Of a stretch of DNA of 64,000 nucleotides, positions 11,546 through 25,528 are shown piece by piece; within the stretch, counting starts at the first letter, position 1; each line of letters begins with the position of its first letter. This DNA comes from Heterocephalus glaber (Eukaryota > Chordata > Mammalia > Rodentia > Bathyergidae): contig NW_004624734.1 of assembly GCF_000247695.1 (NCBI RefSeq), forward strand, positions 7,585,125-7,649,124, given 5' to 3'. Below the pieces are notes generated by a model that saw only the letters and a program-made list of their open reading frames with translations, ran no database searches and was not told the origin of the DNA. The position numbers and the translations under genes are program-made.

Positions 11546-14500
11546 AAGACTCCATGTTTTAAAAAGTACTACCCCTTGATTTGGCTGTGACTTATCTATC
11601 CTACCAGGACGTAACTGCCTAGGCAAGGACAGGAATGTCATGCTATTCACTGCTCCGTCCCCAGCTACCAGAAGAATGCCTAAATGCTGAAGGCAAAGAG
11701 CTGGACTGAGCTGCCTAGCCGTCAAAGTGAAAAGGGAAAGTATAGTACCAGCCCCCGGATGTACAATGTCCATTCCAGCTAAATCTTCAGGGACTGAGTG
11801 GCCCTTTGTGGACATGTATCCACCGTGGCCTCTTGAGTGCACTTGTGCGTGCTGTGTCAAGCTGTCCAGAAGGCCCATCCTTCCCCAAGACTGCAACACG
11901 GACAATATTCAGGAGGCCCCTTGATCCCAACATTAGTTAAAAAATAAATCAAGAATTGTCCTGCCTCCACTCTTCTGGTAGCCTGCCACTCCTCCATCCC
12001 TCCTTTGCTGCCCTTCGCCTTCCACAGGGTCACTAAGGCTGCAAGAGGCAGAGGAAGCCAGACTGCACCTCACGGCCACGACTGACAGATTCTACTACAG
12101 CTGAGCAGCGCTCGGGACTGAGTGTGTGGCGGCGAGACAGGCGAAGATGATGTGGGAGTGTGGGCGCTGTGCACAGCCACTGGGCTCGGGCTGAGGTGGG
12201 CCTGGGGACAGGAGGTGGCACTGGGCACACAAAGGGTCCTGTGGAAGTTGTGGAGGGGGCGGTACCAGGAAGATGCTGCCCCTTGTCCTGAGATGGGCAA
12301 AGGGCAAGTGCTGTGAGTCGTGCTCCTCTGCCAGCGGTCAGCATCTGCATGTGGCAAACCAGTGCCGCTGGGGCACGGACTCGCCAGCAGGAGCTTCATT
12401 CACTCCATGCCGAGCGCTGTAAGCCACGTTCAGCCAGCGCCACAGGAGCTGGACTCACCCACCACAGAGGAGCCACTGACCCAGTGACTAGAAGCCTTCC
12501 AGTTCACCCACTTCCGGTCTGGACAGGCACGTTCAGGTGTGACTGCAGGCCTGTTGGCTGGGCCACCCTCAGGTGGGGTTTGTGCAAGTCTGAAGCCTGC
12601 TGCGCAGGACCCACCAGACCCACCAGAACCACAGGTCTGAGGGGAAGGTGTCTGTGGCCTCCTAGGTTTCCAAAATGCAGCCCTTCAGAGCCCCCAGGCG
12701 CACAGCATAAGGACCTGAGAAGTCCTGCAAAGAATCCCCTCCCACTTCCTTTAAGCCTGGATTGCTCAAACTTAGTTAACCAAGAAACACTTCTGCTGCG
12801 GTCCCGTGGACTGATATCCTTGGAACATCTCTTCTCCATCCCACAGGGCAGACTCAGGTACTGAGGAAAGTTAAGGAGGGGCCGGGTGCTGCATCTTACA
12901 GTGAAGGGCAATGTTCAAACCAAACTAAACAGGAAATGCTTGATGTTAGTGCTCTGCAGTCGTTAAGTAGCATTTCCTTAAAAAGTTACAAAAAACTATT
13001 CAAGATACAAATAGCACTGTAAGATCGCCACTTCCTTATCTAATGACTTCCTAAATGGATTCTCAGTTATGCTCACACCAACCACCACCCACCTCATCCC
13101 CCAGCAGGAAAAGCTGGGGAGGAGTTGGCAACATCAGAAAACATCCTGCTCACTGCCACTGTGGGCTTCTGCTGTGAGGCCGTGCGCGTGTCTGCACGTG
13201 CAAAGAGCAGGCGCACTGGAGCAGACGCCCCAGTGCCACACACTCACGGAGAGGAGAGGCTCACTACTTCCCTAAAGTCATCTTGTCAACCAACTGCATG
13301 GCCAATGAGTAGCTCCTTCATTTTTGTCCTGAGACAGACAACTTACCTCAGGACAGATGCAGTTTACTAACATACAGCACCCTCTGATTTTCTTCAAAAT
13401 AGTGACTGTGAATCTGGAGGGAAGAGCAGAGGCTGAGACACACAGGTGCTTTTTGTGGGGCTTGGCAGTTATTTCAAATGAGGTGCCTTGCTTACCATCC
13501 CAAGATCAGCCTCATGCACACAGCCCTGGATGGCCAGGTGAGTCCCTAACTTTTCTGGCGGATGTGAGCTGTGTAACATGTTGAGGGCCAGTAGGGTCAA
13601 TGCTGGTTATCTTCTAAGGAGGGAGATTAGAAGGCTTTTGCCTCCCTTGGAAAATAGAGAATTATGCTACGAGGGTTATCATACATAGCAATGAGTACGT
13701 CCCACGATCATGGTTTGTCTGAGTTTCTTCTCAGCAGAAAGTGTCTCGTATACAGATATGTATCCATATATCTGCACACATATCTGAGGTCCACCTTAAT
13801 TCAGTAAGACACACATACCTTAGACCATCAGGAAGTGGCTAAAATGCTCTCATGTTTAGGTGGCTGTGGGCTCGGGCTCAGCCCTCCTACTGTCTCACGA
13901 ATGTCACTTCCCTTGCCCCGCATCACCTGGCTTTCAGTGGATGAGGACTGTGATGACAGCTGGCACTTGGCCTGGGCTGAGCTGCACATGAGGCAGTGTA
14001 CCGGACACAGACCAACATGTAACCCTCATGACTCTGCTTCTAACCTGGCCTGGAGTCACCCAGTGCTGGAAACCAGGGAGGCGATCTGGGTCCAGCTCCC
14101 AGTCTGAATCTCTGCAACCCACGCTCCAACAGTAACCATTTTTACAATGGCCTTGAAGAGTAAATGGCAAAAAATGTAGACATGTTGGCTATTTCAGGTC
14201 CAGAAGTGCTTATCTGAAATCCTTGAGGTCTCCAGACCAATGTGTTTTCCAACCTAGAATTTTTGGTCTTTAGAAGGGTAACTCAGTGGATTTCCCATAC
14301 ATTAATTAACAGCCACAGGAGGGTCTGCTTCCAGCTGGGAATGAGACATTTCTGCTGCAAGGCCAATGAATAAACACACTTAAGTGGCAGAGACCAAACA
14401 GGCTCGACTCAATGTGGTCAGGTTTTGTTCCACAAAGTTGACTTCCAGTGGTTTTCAGACCTCAGGATTAGGAACCTGTCTTAGTGCCCAAGTGTGTGGT

Positions 14501-16259
14501 GCTCTTCTCTATGCAGAGGAAGCACATGTGAGAATATTAACTATGCCTCTGTTTCTAACAACTAACTCAAAACACTAGTATCTTACAGAGAATGAGACAA
14601 TTAAGTGAGGGTACCTCCCTACAGTGGAACAGCATGTATCTGTTGCCAAGAAAGAGGCGGCCATGCAAGTGGGCATTACATACATGCATGTGCATACCCA
14701 CCTCGCATATATACGTACATAAAAATTCATGCACTGCATTCTGAAAATCAATGTACTATACTTTATGAACATTACATTTTACTTCAATTGTTAATAAAGG
14801 TGAATCTGATAAGGAATATTCTCAAATATGTTGAAGTAGTGTGGAGAAATGTGTTTAGGGACATAACCATTTGTACTGTATAAAATGTCTTTAGTCTAAA
14901 AGAGCTGGTTAACAGTGGTTGCCTTTGGGGAAAGTACTGCACAGGAAGCTATGTTTTCCACTGCAGAACTTTCTGCACATCTTCAGGTGTTATTTTAAGC
15001 ATGTGGCTCTGTTTCCAAAAGAAAAAAATACTTTTAAAAAAATGTTTACTAACTCAATCACTGAGATGAACAGTGATTCTCCAAATTCCTTTCTCCCCGA
15101 GCCAAGGAAGGGCAAAATCCATTGATTTCAGTGGCACTACGGTTGTGATCAATTTGCAGTAAGGGGAGACACGGAATTGAAGTCATCAGATAAACAGTGC
15201 TTTTAAGAGGCTCAGAAGATGGGGATGCACAACGGTAAACGCCCAACCCGAACTGCCAGAGCCTATGCTCAAGGTCAGGGAAGCCTGTTGGTGAATGCCA
15301 ACCACCCTGCTAACCACCACAAATGGCTGTCTGAAGGGCACAGAGGCAAAATGGGGAAACAAATGATTTTTGGTCCTGTGGTGATATGATGCTCCTTATT
15401 CAAAGCTGGGTTTAGCCACAAGGAGTTAGATGAACATTTTCCCAAGTTCTGAGTTAGGTGCTGGGTATCAGATGCACAGCAGGAAGCAAGACAAGGCCCT
15501 ACTCTCAAGGAGAATCCCTTCTAGGAGGTGTGAGGCAGCTAGATGGAGGTGATATTAAGCGCACATGACAACCACTCTAGCGGTGGTGAGGGTTGCCTTG
15601 TATTCAATCAGGAGACAGTTGAGTGGGGCTCTACACCACAGGACCAACCATGCTAAGACACTTGTACCAACGACCCATGCTTCTCACACATCAGGTCCAA
15701 ACTAAATGCCTTCCCAGCACTCTCAGCACCACCCCTACTGTAGAGAAGTAACCAGGCACAGAAGCATGTCACGACTGCCCCAGGCCGCTCAATGACAGCA
15801 AGCTTCAGATGCAGGACACATGACCCCAGAACCTACAGAAAATTCTATACTAGACTAAGCTCAGCATGGGTAAAGCCCCAACCTACTATACACTGAGGGA
15901 GGACTCAGACATCCAGGTGCTGGCTCCCACCTGGCTTGGTAGGCCATGGGAGAAATCTGCATCTGTTTTAAACAGGTTACTCTGGCTGAACAGATAGGCA
16001 CAGAGTGGAGGCAGCAAAGAGCAGTCAGGAGGCTGTGACACGGTCCAGGTGAGGGCCAGGATGGGTGGTAGCAGTGGAAACAGAATGAAGTTGTGTCTAC
16101 GAGGCCAAATCCACACCATCTGCTGATAAACCAACAGGATGCAAGGCATGAGGAAAGGAAAGAAACCAAGGATGACCTCACATAAGCATAGTGTTTGGGT
16201 AGCCGGAGGGGCGGATGGCTGTTTGCAGAGCACTTGAAGAGCAGAGGAAAAGACTCACA
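11546..16259. other. Intergenic, no gene recognised
   Basis: Unique sequence with scattered open frames under 190 codons, none with a known domain. Pieces at about 13960-14120 and 15430-15515 resemble old L2/MIR tails. An AT/TA-rich microsatellite-like patch lies at about 13745-13790. Confidence 0.45.
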
Positions 16260-16279
16260 AAAACAGTGCTGGCAAAACA

Positions 16280-16606
16280 GGATAGTTACATGAAAAGAAT
16301 GAAGTTAAATCCCTATCTTACACCATACACAAAATTAAAAAGAATCAAAGTCCCAACATAAAAGCTAAAATTACAATTCTTAGAAGACTGGAAAAGCTTC
16401 ATGACAATGGATCTGGCAATGATATCTTGGATAAAATACCAAAAGCACAGGAACAAAAGGAAAACAAATTGATAAATCGGATGTCACCAAAAGTAAAATC
16501 TTTTCAAATACTATAATCAAGAGTAAAAAGCCTACCCAAAGAATGGGAGAAGATATTTGAAAATCACATATTTGATAATAACATTAAATATATAAAGAAT
16601 ATATGT
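16280..16606 (+). repeat. Old LINE-1 ORF2 3' part (left half, interrupted)
   Basis: Resembles the last part of L1 ORF2 (AATGGGAGAAGATATTTG and onward). Its continuation is found again at about 17120, so a younger LINE-1 tail has landed inside it. Confidence 0.75.
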
Positions 16607-17112
16607 TGGGAATACTACTCTGCTATAAAGAATGACAAATCTGAGGCATTTGTAAGAAAATGGATGTACCTGGAAAATATGATACTGAGTGAAATAACTC
16701 AGACACACAAGCTTAAATACTGTATAAGATCTCATTTGAGTGAGGCAAAGTACAAAGAAAATGATATAGGTTGGGTAGGAAGGGACAAGGGGACAGATCT
16801 CATCCAATAGGAAAGTGGTCCAAGGGAACAAGGATGCAAGGTGGGGAGGAGGGAAAGGGGAAGCGAGAGGAATAAGGACGCACCATGTACAGGACCCTAA
16901 TAACTCCAATCAGTGTAAACAATCTATGCCATAACATGAGCTGAGACAAGTAACATCAACAAGTATGCAAAAGGGTTAGGGGAACCAGAGGAGGAGAGGG
17001 GAGGTGGGGGGAAGGAGATTAGAAAAACGCTGTAATATGTACATGTAACCACTCTCCAAGATGATTGTAAAATGTGTGACTCACAAACATGTACTAATAA
17101 AAAATTTTAAAG
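16607..17112 (+). mobile_element. Younger 5'-truncated LINE-1 tail nested in older LINE-1
   Basis: Begins in the ORF2 C-terminus (ATACTACTCTGCTATAAAGA), continues through a G/A-rich 3'UTR (16800-17030) and ends AATAAAAAATTTT. The 7-bp repeat TATATGT at 16600-16606 and 17113-17119 is the likely target-site duplication. Confidence 0.75.
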
Positions 17113-17119
17113 TATATGT

Positions 17120-17896
17120 GCACATGTAAAGAACTCCTAAAACAAAACATTAACCTAATTCAAAAAAAGGTAAGGACTTAGACATTTGTGCAAAGGAGAT
17201 ATACAAATGGCCAACAGACACAGCTGCACATGGAAAGATGCCAACCGTTCCTAATCACTTGAGAAATGCAAATCAAAACCAGAGAAAAATACAACCTCAC
17301 ACCTATTTGGAATTATCAAAACAGTTTAAGTGTTGGCAAGGTTGTGAAGAAACTGGAGCCCCGATGTACTGCCCACTGAGATTGTAAAATGGTATATGTG
17401 GTGACTCCTCAGAAAGTTAAAAATAGAATTCTCATATAATCTAGCAATTCCACTCCGGGGTATACACTCTAGAGAACTAAAAGCAGGGACAGAAACAGAT
17501 ATGTATCTACCACGTTCATAGCATTATTCATAACAGCCAAACAGGCTGAATATCATTCAGCCTCAGAAAGCAAATTCTGACACACGCTACACCAATGAAC
17601 CTAAGAGAAATAAGACCAAAAAAAGGTCAAACAGGGCCCGATTCCACACATGTGAGGTATTTATGAAAGTTAATACACACAAAAAGTAGAATGAGGCTGC
17701 CAGAGATTTGGAAGGAAGGAAAACGGAAGCTGGTGTTTAAAGAGTACAGTGTTTCAGTTTGGGACAAAGAAAAAGTCCCAGAGATGGATGGATGGTGCTT
17801 GATGGTTACACAACACTGTGAAGATACTTTAGCCCACATTTTACAATGATTAAAATGGTAAGTTTTATGTATATTTTACCACAGAAAGAAAAAAAA
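17120..17896 (+). repeat. Old LINE-1 3' end (right half)
   Basis: Resumes the older L1: AAAGAACTCCTAAAAC, AGGAGATATACAAATGGCC and AATGCAAATCAAAACCA are hallmark ORF2 3' sequences. A long old-type 3'UTR follows, with a short A-rich tail at 17885-17899. Confidence 0.8.
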
Positions 17897-18921
17897 AAGA
17901 TTTCAAGGTTGTTCATGCGCTGTCTTGTGGACAGGTTAGGAAGATTTTCTCTGCCTACACATCTGTTTGCTCCTCGTGCCTCTGTGAGGATGAGTGACAG
18001 CGTGCACCTGAGAGGACTGTGCCCTGGGCTTCACCGTCCACGCAGAGCCTGAACTGTGCCTACAGATCCACAACACAAAACACTCCATTTCCCTCTGGAT
18101 CCTCCTCATGCACAGCTTGGTCTGCACAATGAAACCCGTGGCTTGGCTGTTAGTTACGGTCAGCCTTGGGAGCTGCAGAAGAGAGCCACTGCTCGTCTCT
18201 GGAGGGGCAGAGGGTCAACGGTGGCAGGAAGGAGAGGTGGCACGAAGGTGCGGCCTTATGAATGATCTGAGTTGTGGGCAATGACCCAGGCACTTAACCC
18301 GAATTCCTTAGGCTTAAGATACATGCACTTTTCTTTAGAATAATCAGAGGGAGGGAAAAAGAAGGGATTCATTTAAATTTATAAAAAGAAAACTAAATCT
18401 TCTCTCATTCTAAAAAACTTACGCCTACCATCTTCCTATAGCCAAGTGACTTCTCTTACTGTTTGGCTTACTTATAAAAAGGCTGGCTCAAAAGCTTGAA
18501 ATAACAGAATTCTTTCTTAATTGATTAACAATGTTGGAAATGTGTCCTAAAAACCTGAAGCTGATCATTCTGTCCACTTCTTTAGAAAAACCAAATTCAT
18601 GTAAGGAATGTGTCAAATACAACATGAATAATCCAGGGCCTGGAACACATCAATCGTGATAGAACTGCAGAAAAAACACACTGGTATTATTTAAATACCA
18701 GGTCTTAAAAAAGACAATTGTGACCATACAATTCTGTAGGGGAACATGAAGAAGAACTTAGGAAACAAGAAATGCATGTTTTATCATAGTAAAACATGCA
18801 TTTCTATAGGATTCATCATGGAGTTAAAACATTTTAAAGATCCTCTATGCTGCCACTATTTAAATACTATCACCCACTTCAATGAAGTCAAAACAAGAAA
18901 GGAAAGAGACAAAAGGACACA
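17897..18921. other. Intergenic stretch just past DICER1
   Basis: Unique, AT-rich towards the right. No SINE, no gene and no sign of a convergent neighbour within the window. Confidence 0.5.
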
Positions 18922-18939
18922 AAGTGAACAGACCATAAC

Positions 18940-18945
18940 TTTATT
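18940..18945 (-). terminator. DICER1 poly(A) signal AATAAA
   Basis: Canonical AATAAA on the minus strand. It is followed downstream (18895-18925) by a U/GU-rich stretch that reads TGTGTCCTTTTGTCTC on the mRNA strand, as expected for a cleavage-stimulation element. Cleavage is inferred at about 18922-18930. The distance from the stop fits the human 3'UTR length. Confidence 0.75.
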
Positions 18946-19084
18946 GAAGATTTACTTGGCTACAATTATTACAAAAAAAAGAAAGAAAACAACTAAAGGT
19001 AACTGTATCCATAAGGTGCAGTCTGCAAACTTCGGCAGCACGGTTACTGTATGAGTAAATTATGTTATGTGGCTTAAAAACAGC

Positions 19085-19092
19085 TGCAGCAT
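19085..19092 (-). promoter_or_regulatory. miR-103/107 seed match (8-mer)
   Basis: ATGCTGCA near the distal end of the 3'UTR, about 150 nt before the poly(A) signal. It lies just past the alternative AATAAA, so a shorter isoform would lose it. Confidence 0.6.
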
Positions 19093-20268
19093 GTGATGGC
19101 AAATATTTTATTGTCAATGAAATTACCTATTAGTTTTGCTTGATTTTAGTCATTTTCCTTTACTGTATCTACAGCAGAAAAGGCAGTAATTGTCTTCCTG
19201 TTCACCTTTGCATTTTTGCTATGTAACCTGCTGCTGCAGTGAATTGAGTGCATCTATAAAATTTAAATTGACTGTAGTTGATGTCCAAATAAAAGTGGAC
19301 TAGAAAAAACAAACAAGTAATGATTAAAATATATTTACAAGTTAGTTCTGAAAGATCATTTTCACTGCTAGTAGACAATATAATGGTCTCAACACAAATT
19401 CCATAGATATTGCTACTGGCGTTTCCAATAACTTTTAAAATCATTTTACTATTCTTGGTCTTAACACTTTTATGTTTAAAAATTCTCATTACAATATAAA
19501 ATAAAGAAGTTTATTTGGAAATAATTAAATTCCAGAAAGACAATCAGTGGTTGTAAAAATATACCTAATTAAAATAACCACACAGATGGTAACACATGGC
19601 ATGAGTTCCTCCTCCACAGACAACGCCAACTAGTTCAAGACTCAGACAGTTTTAGATGCAGATAAACAAAGATGCCGTAGTCAGTTTGCCGTCTTAAATT
19701 TGTGTAAAAGGATTAGAACCCCAAACCGAGTAAAATATAGTTTTAAATCACTGGGCCTTAAGAGTGACCTGTGGTGGGTCTGGGCTTCCATTCTTCTCTA
19801 TGTTTGCAGCCACGGCCTGATTTCAGGTGCTGACTGAAGAGCTGACTGCTGGGTGAAGAGTTCCATCCCAAACCGAACCAAGAGAACCAAAGCAGGCTCG
19901 AGTCTCTTGCAATTTAGTTAAAGGGATCTGAATCTTTCTGAGGGCGAGCTACCATTAAGGAAGTAAAAATATCAGTATTTTAAAGGATAATTACAGGAGT
20001 ATTAACGGTCATTCTAAATTTAATCATTTCACATAATGTCAAAGAAAAAATGTAACAAACATTTTAAAAACACAATTAAGAGTTAACAAATCTTTGCCAT
20101 ACTTTCACAAATAGTAAAAATGCCACAGACAAAAATGACCTATTTCAGTTGTGCAAGTATATGACACATTGCAGGCATTATAATTATCTTTTTCAAATTC
20201 GGTAAATCAGAACAGCAGCAAGGCCAAACCACATTTTTTCCTCTCAGTTAAGCATCTTTTTCTTGAAA

Positions 20269-20275
20269 TGAGGTA
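20269..20275 (-). promoter_or_regulatory. let-7 seed match (7-mer-A1) in 3'UTR
   Basis: The mRNA strand reads TACCTCA, pairing with let-7 positions 2-7 plus the A opposite position 1. Confidence 0.4.
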
Positions 20276-20345
20276 AAGCATGGTACCAAGTGCAATGCTT
20301 ATCTGTGCTACATGAACAGAACAGAGGGGGAAAAGCTATTCAAAC

Positions 20346-20352
20346 GCAGCAT
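20346..20352 (-). promoter_or_regulatory. miR-103/107 seed match (7-mer)
   Basis: ATGCTGC on the mRNA strand, without the A opposite position 1. Confidence 0.5.
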
Positions 20353-21495
20353 AGTTAGGACTGCAGAAAGTCTATTACAAAAGAAATAAAAACATTAACA
20401 ATGAGAGTTCATGCCAACTAACCTGTACACAATCATCATAAGGAATTTCTGCAGCTGCTTTTTCAAGCTGCACCTCACCAGTCCGTTACACATGAGCTGG
20501 GACACAGACACACCCACCAGCCATTTCCACATTACACTGGTTTCCACCGCAATCAGAGCCAAAAGGATGTACATATTTTGCAAAGTGGGGGAACAAAGAG
20601 TGATATTCTTCTTAAGTGACAAATGCAAAACATCTCAACAAACTAAACTGGGGGAAACTGGACAGCATTAAAATGCAGCAGCACAAAAGCGTTCATAACC
20701 ATTTCATATGTCTAACTCATACATTTAATTTTTTAACTTAGCCACCAGGGGATCACAGAATGGTTCAAACTGTAAAAATAAGCTATTTTTCTCAAAAAGA
20801 AAAGTGGGGGGGGGGGCTAAAGTTTGCCACTGATAAGACATTTTGAATGGTAGCAGGAAATGTGAACCCCTGAGAATATACGACCTAATCATATCCAAGT
20901 CTAAACATTTAGTATTAACACAAAATATTCTTCTTACAGGTTATAAAATATATCTTCTCCCACCAGGAATCATAACTGTGAAACAATCTGATTTGGGCGC
21001 CAAGAGGCAAGAGAATCCCGTAACACTGGGATATATGCATTAGACACAATGCAAAGCCCTAAGCTCTTGGCATCAGGTAGTTTATAAATTAAGAGATCTG
21101 TGATATCACAAATCACCCTCACAAATAAAACTCTTACCCAGCCTTACTTGTTAACTGTATATTTTATAGTTATATAACTTAAGAACTACTTGGTTTTAAC
21201 TTGCCATGATATCTCATATTAAGGTTTTTTTTTTAAATCAAATAGACACCTAAGGTTCCAAATCAGAATTAAATATTTTTTAAAAGAAATCACCTATGTT
21301 CATTTGCTTAAAAATTCATTTAATAATTTAGATCTCAATTTAAGATCAGAGACGACAAATAACATTGGAGAAGCTCAATACCCCCTTCACCCAGGGTTCC
21401 TCAGAAAGCAGAGCTGACAGTTTCTCTGTGTGCACACAGGCGTTTCTCTGCGGATGGATGGTGCAGGAAAAATCCCTTGTAATTTAAAACATAAA

Positions 21496-21503
21496 TGCAG
21501 CAT
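21496..21503 (-). promoter_or_regulatory. miR-103/107 seed match (8-mer)
   Basis: Second ATGCTGCA in the 3'UTR, about 590 nt further from the stop codon. Confidence 0.6.
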
Positions 21504-22082
21504 TACATGAAGCATCAACTTCAGAACAACGTGCTGGAAAATGAGACCTCTGCTCAGCTTTCTTAAACGTCAAGCATAATTAATGGGGTAAATTGCAGCA
21601 AACCTCTACTGGTACGTTGATGGTAGTGCAAGACTGACCCACAGCTTTTGAAAAGGTAAATTAAGAGGTATTAGAGTTACAGTGCAAAAAAATTAAATTT
21701 TCAAGCATAATACATAAACGTAGCACCAACAGGGGAAAAAATGCATGCAAAAGAAAAGAACTGAGGTATTTAAGTGAAGAGTGCCTACAAGTCTAATTAA
21801 AGAAACTTGGGCAAATGCCTAAAAATGTGGGGTTTATTTCCTTTTTCCCAAGATGGAAATAATGAGCTAGTTTATCTAAATTAATGACCTAAATCACAGA
21901 TGTATCAAAATTATGGCAGTTTATCGCAAACTTTGCTAAACTTCCATGGCATTAACAGCACAGCTTTGGTAGGTGAAATATGCATGCAACATTTGAAAAG
22001 CACAGTAAGAAATTTATGTGAGAAGACTAAGGTAAAGGTGCTCTGGTTTTGCTTAACTAAGTAACCAATCAATTATAAAATC

Positions 22083-22090
22083 TGCAGCAT
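22083..22090 (-). promoter_or_regulatory. miR-103/107 seed match (8-mer)
   Basis: The mRNA strand reads ATGCTGCA, complementary to miR-103/107 positions 2-8 with an A opposite position 1. miR-103/107 targeting of DICER1 is established in human. That this copy is used is inferred. Confidence 0.6.
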
Positions 22091-23148
22091 ATTTTAGGTG
22101 TGATATGTCTAAGGTTTATTTTGTTAGAACAACAGCCTACAGGGCAAAATTATTTGCCACAAACATTTCCACCAGTGGAACTACCTAGCAGGGGGTTTTT
22201 ACCAAAATTGAGTATTTAGCCAAAGATGTGTTTTATTATGATGTTCAAGAAAATCCACAGACTACATATTCTGGTTTTTCAAAAGTCTTCAGTACACACG
22301 TGACAGAAATGCTAGTATAATCCCGTAGTAATTTAAGGTACAACTACACTGGTGAGCTTTAAGTATTACTGTGTCTCAACATCTAATGCATGATAAAATG
22401 AAGGGAATATAAAATAGTTTGTTCCAAAAGGTCAGAAATTAAAAAGAATACCCAGGAAAATTTTACTTTTAAGGCAAGAACCCTTGTTATGCAGGACTAT
22501 GCGGCATTGGAAAACTCAAAATCTGATTCACCAACATGCCAGCCAATGTTGAATAAAAATCTGTCCCTTACTATCAAGTGCAACAGCAACCAGGAACATC
22601 CTTACACAAGATAACATGGAAAGAAGACAACACTGGCACACATCTCTTGCACACCGTTATCGTTCTATTGGGCTTGCCAACTATCACAGGACTGGCACCA
22701 TGGCACAGACGGAGGGGTGTTCAGAGGGCTCTACTGAATCTAGGGGCTGTTTGAAGTTTAAGCTCCATGGCATTCTAACACCAAGCAAAGCAGACCAAAA
22801 TTAAACACACATACACACAAAAAACAAAACAGAACAAAAACAAAACCTGTCAATAATTATTCTGACCATTTGCTAAATGTCACCATTAAAGCACTCTTGT
22901 GATTTAAACAAAGCAGAAGTGAGGAAAGAAGACAAGATTGTGTTTGCGCAAAAAACTAAAACTACAATTAGTTCCAAAAATTTTATACATATGTTAAATG
23001 TTTTATTCTGTCATCTATCTTGTTATCAAACAAATTTTAAATTCTGCCTTCAATTCATTCTGCTCAATATCAATTTTTAAATCATCCTTTTGATTTAAAT
23101 ATTTCCCCTTAATTGTTTTTTGGGGGGGGTTGTTTTTAAAAAGGGGTT

Positions 23149-23532
<384 letters not shown>

Positions 23533-23609
23533 CTAAGAACGTTCAGTGTAAATATTTTTCAGAACCATGAGTTTATGGCAACTGTGTTTCCACGCACACA
23601 TTTTGCTTA

Positions 23610-23938
<329 letters not shown>

Positions 23939-25528
23939 CTATTACAGAGAAAAGTGACCCGTAAGCAGAAAGGCCAGTTTTTATTAAAGACTTATGCTTT
24001 CTTATATATGAGTTTTATTATTTATTTAACAAGGGTAACAATACGATTCACTTATGGCATGCCTACTAACTACACTGTAACAGGTTTTTCCACAAACATC
24101 ATTTTATCTTTAAAAAAAGAAACAAGAAAAAAATCCCTATCCCATATAGTATTCTATATCTACCTAGCAAAGGAAAAAAAAAAAAAGATTACTTCTAAAT
24201 TAAAACAAAACATATTCAATCAGAATTAGAAATAAAAGTAGTCAATACTGCATGGGAAAAACTTCTCAAATTCACTCAGAAGCAAAGAACTGCACATTCC
24301 AACAGTTCTTGCCCCAGGGCTTGGCAAGGGCTGGCCAGGGTGCTCCTCAGGACAAAGCTGGCCTGGCTGGCCTCACATTGTTCTCATGGAAGGGAAATTC
24401 TTTCTGCAAGATTTTTTCCCCTCCAGGCTCTCTTTTCATTAAACCACTCGATATAAGTTCTCTATAACAGAGTACCTAACACACAGTAGGTACTATATTC
24501 AGATTAAAAGAATAAAATCTGATGTATGTAACAAAAGCCTCTTGAAAGTTCTTGATTCTTTGAGGTAGCAATTCTGTCTCCCTCAATTTATCTTTTAAAA
24601 AGTAACTGCATATATAAGTATATGTATCAGTCCCATGTTTAGTAAAAATCCTAACTAAAAGCCATAAAGGATAAACAAATTAGCCATATACTGACTAACA
24701 TGTGACTACTTAAAATCTTAATGCCAAGAAATATATGGAAAGTCAGCTATAATACATTAAGTAAAAAGAACAGATTCACTATGCATATATAATTCCATTT
24801 TAAACTTTATAGGTTTATTCACATATATATCAGGAATAATGCATCCCAAAATGTTTAACAATCATGGTAGTATAACTAGAAAACTTCAATTAATTTTTTA
24901 CTTGCATTTTCTAATTTTCCTAAAACACAGATTATTTGTGAGATTTAAAGATAATAGAGAAAAACAATTTCTAAATAAACTGTTTAGCCACACATTATAT
25001 ACATTTAAAATGCTGACTGCTAGAAAACAAGATGATTGTTTTTAGCCCATGATTTTTAACTAGAAAGGAATTTTAAAATTTACCAAGCTTCTCTCCATTT
25101 ACAGCTGAGACCCAGAAAGATAGACCTAAGATCAAACACTAAGTTAGAAAAGCCAGACCATGACATTTCTAATAAGTTTTTGTAACTTCCATACATATGT
25201 TTATATAAACAAAGGGCAATAAAAGAAAAAACAAAAACTAACAGTACCAGGATGCCCCATGGGCATCAAAAGAGAACCTAAATCTAATTTCAGCAAATTC
25301 CTCAAATTCAGACCTTAGCTATTCCTCGAGACAGCCAAGGATGCGTGCTGAGCACAGGTGAGACGGTTCTCCACCTGCCCCATGTGATTGTGCTGTGTCA
25401 GCCATGCACTGTGGGCATGTGTTCAGAGGCAGTGGAGCGAGAGCCCTGCCTGTGGACGTGCCCTCCACATATGTGCGCAGCACACGGGACCTGACGCTCT
25501 GCCCTATGACCAGACCTCAGAATCTACA

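Larger units (their letters stand above)
18922..23148 (-). other. DICER1: DICER1 3'UTR, about 4.2 kb
   Basis: AT-rich non-coding sequence from the stop codon to the inferred cleavage site. The length matches the roughly 4.2-kb 3'UTR of human DICER1. It shows no SINE or LINE insertion that I can see, unlike every large intron, which suggests constraint. On the mRNA strand it has a poly-C run (20807-20816), four miR-103/107 seed matches, a let-7 7-mer and many AU-rich stretches. A second AATAAA at 19107-19112 could serve as an upstream poly(A) signal. Confidence 0.85.

Noticed and set aside
24252..24467. 71-codon open frame and GC-rich patch in a DICER1 intron
   Set aside because: No domain, no exon-like splice sites that fit Dicer phases, and no match to Dicer.
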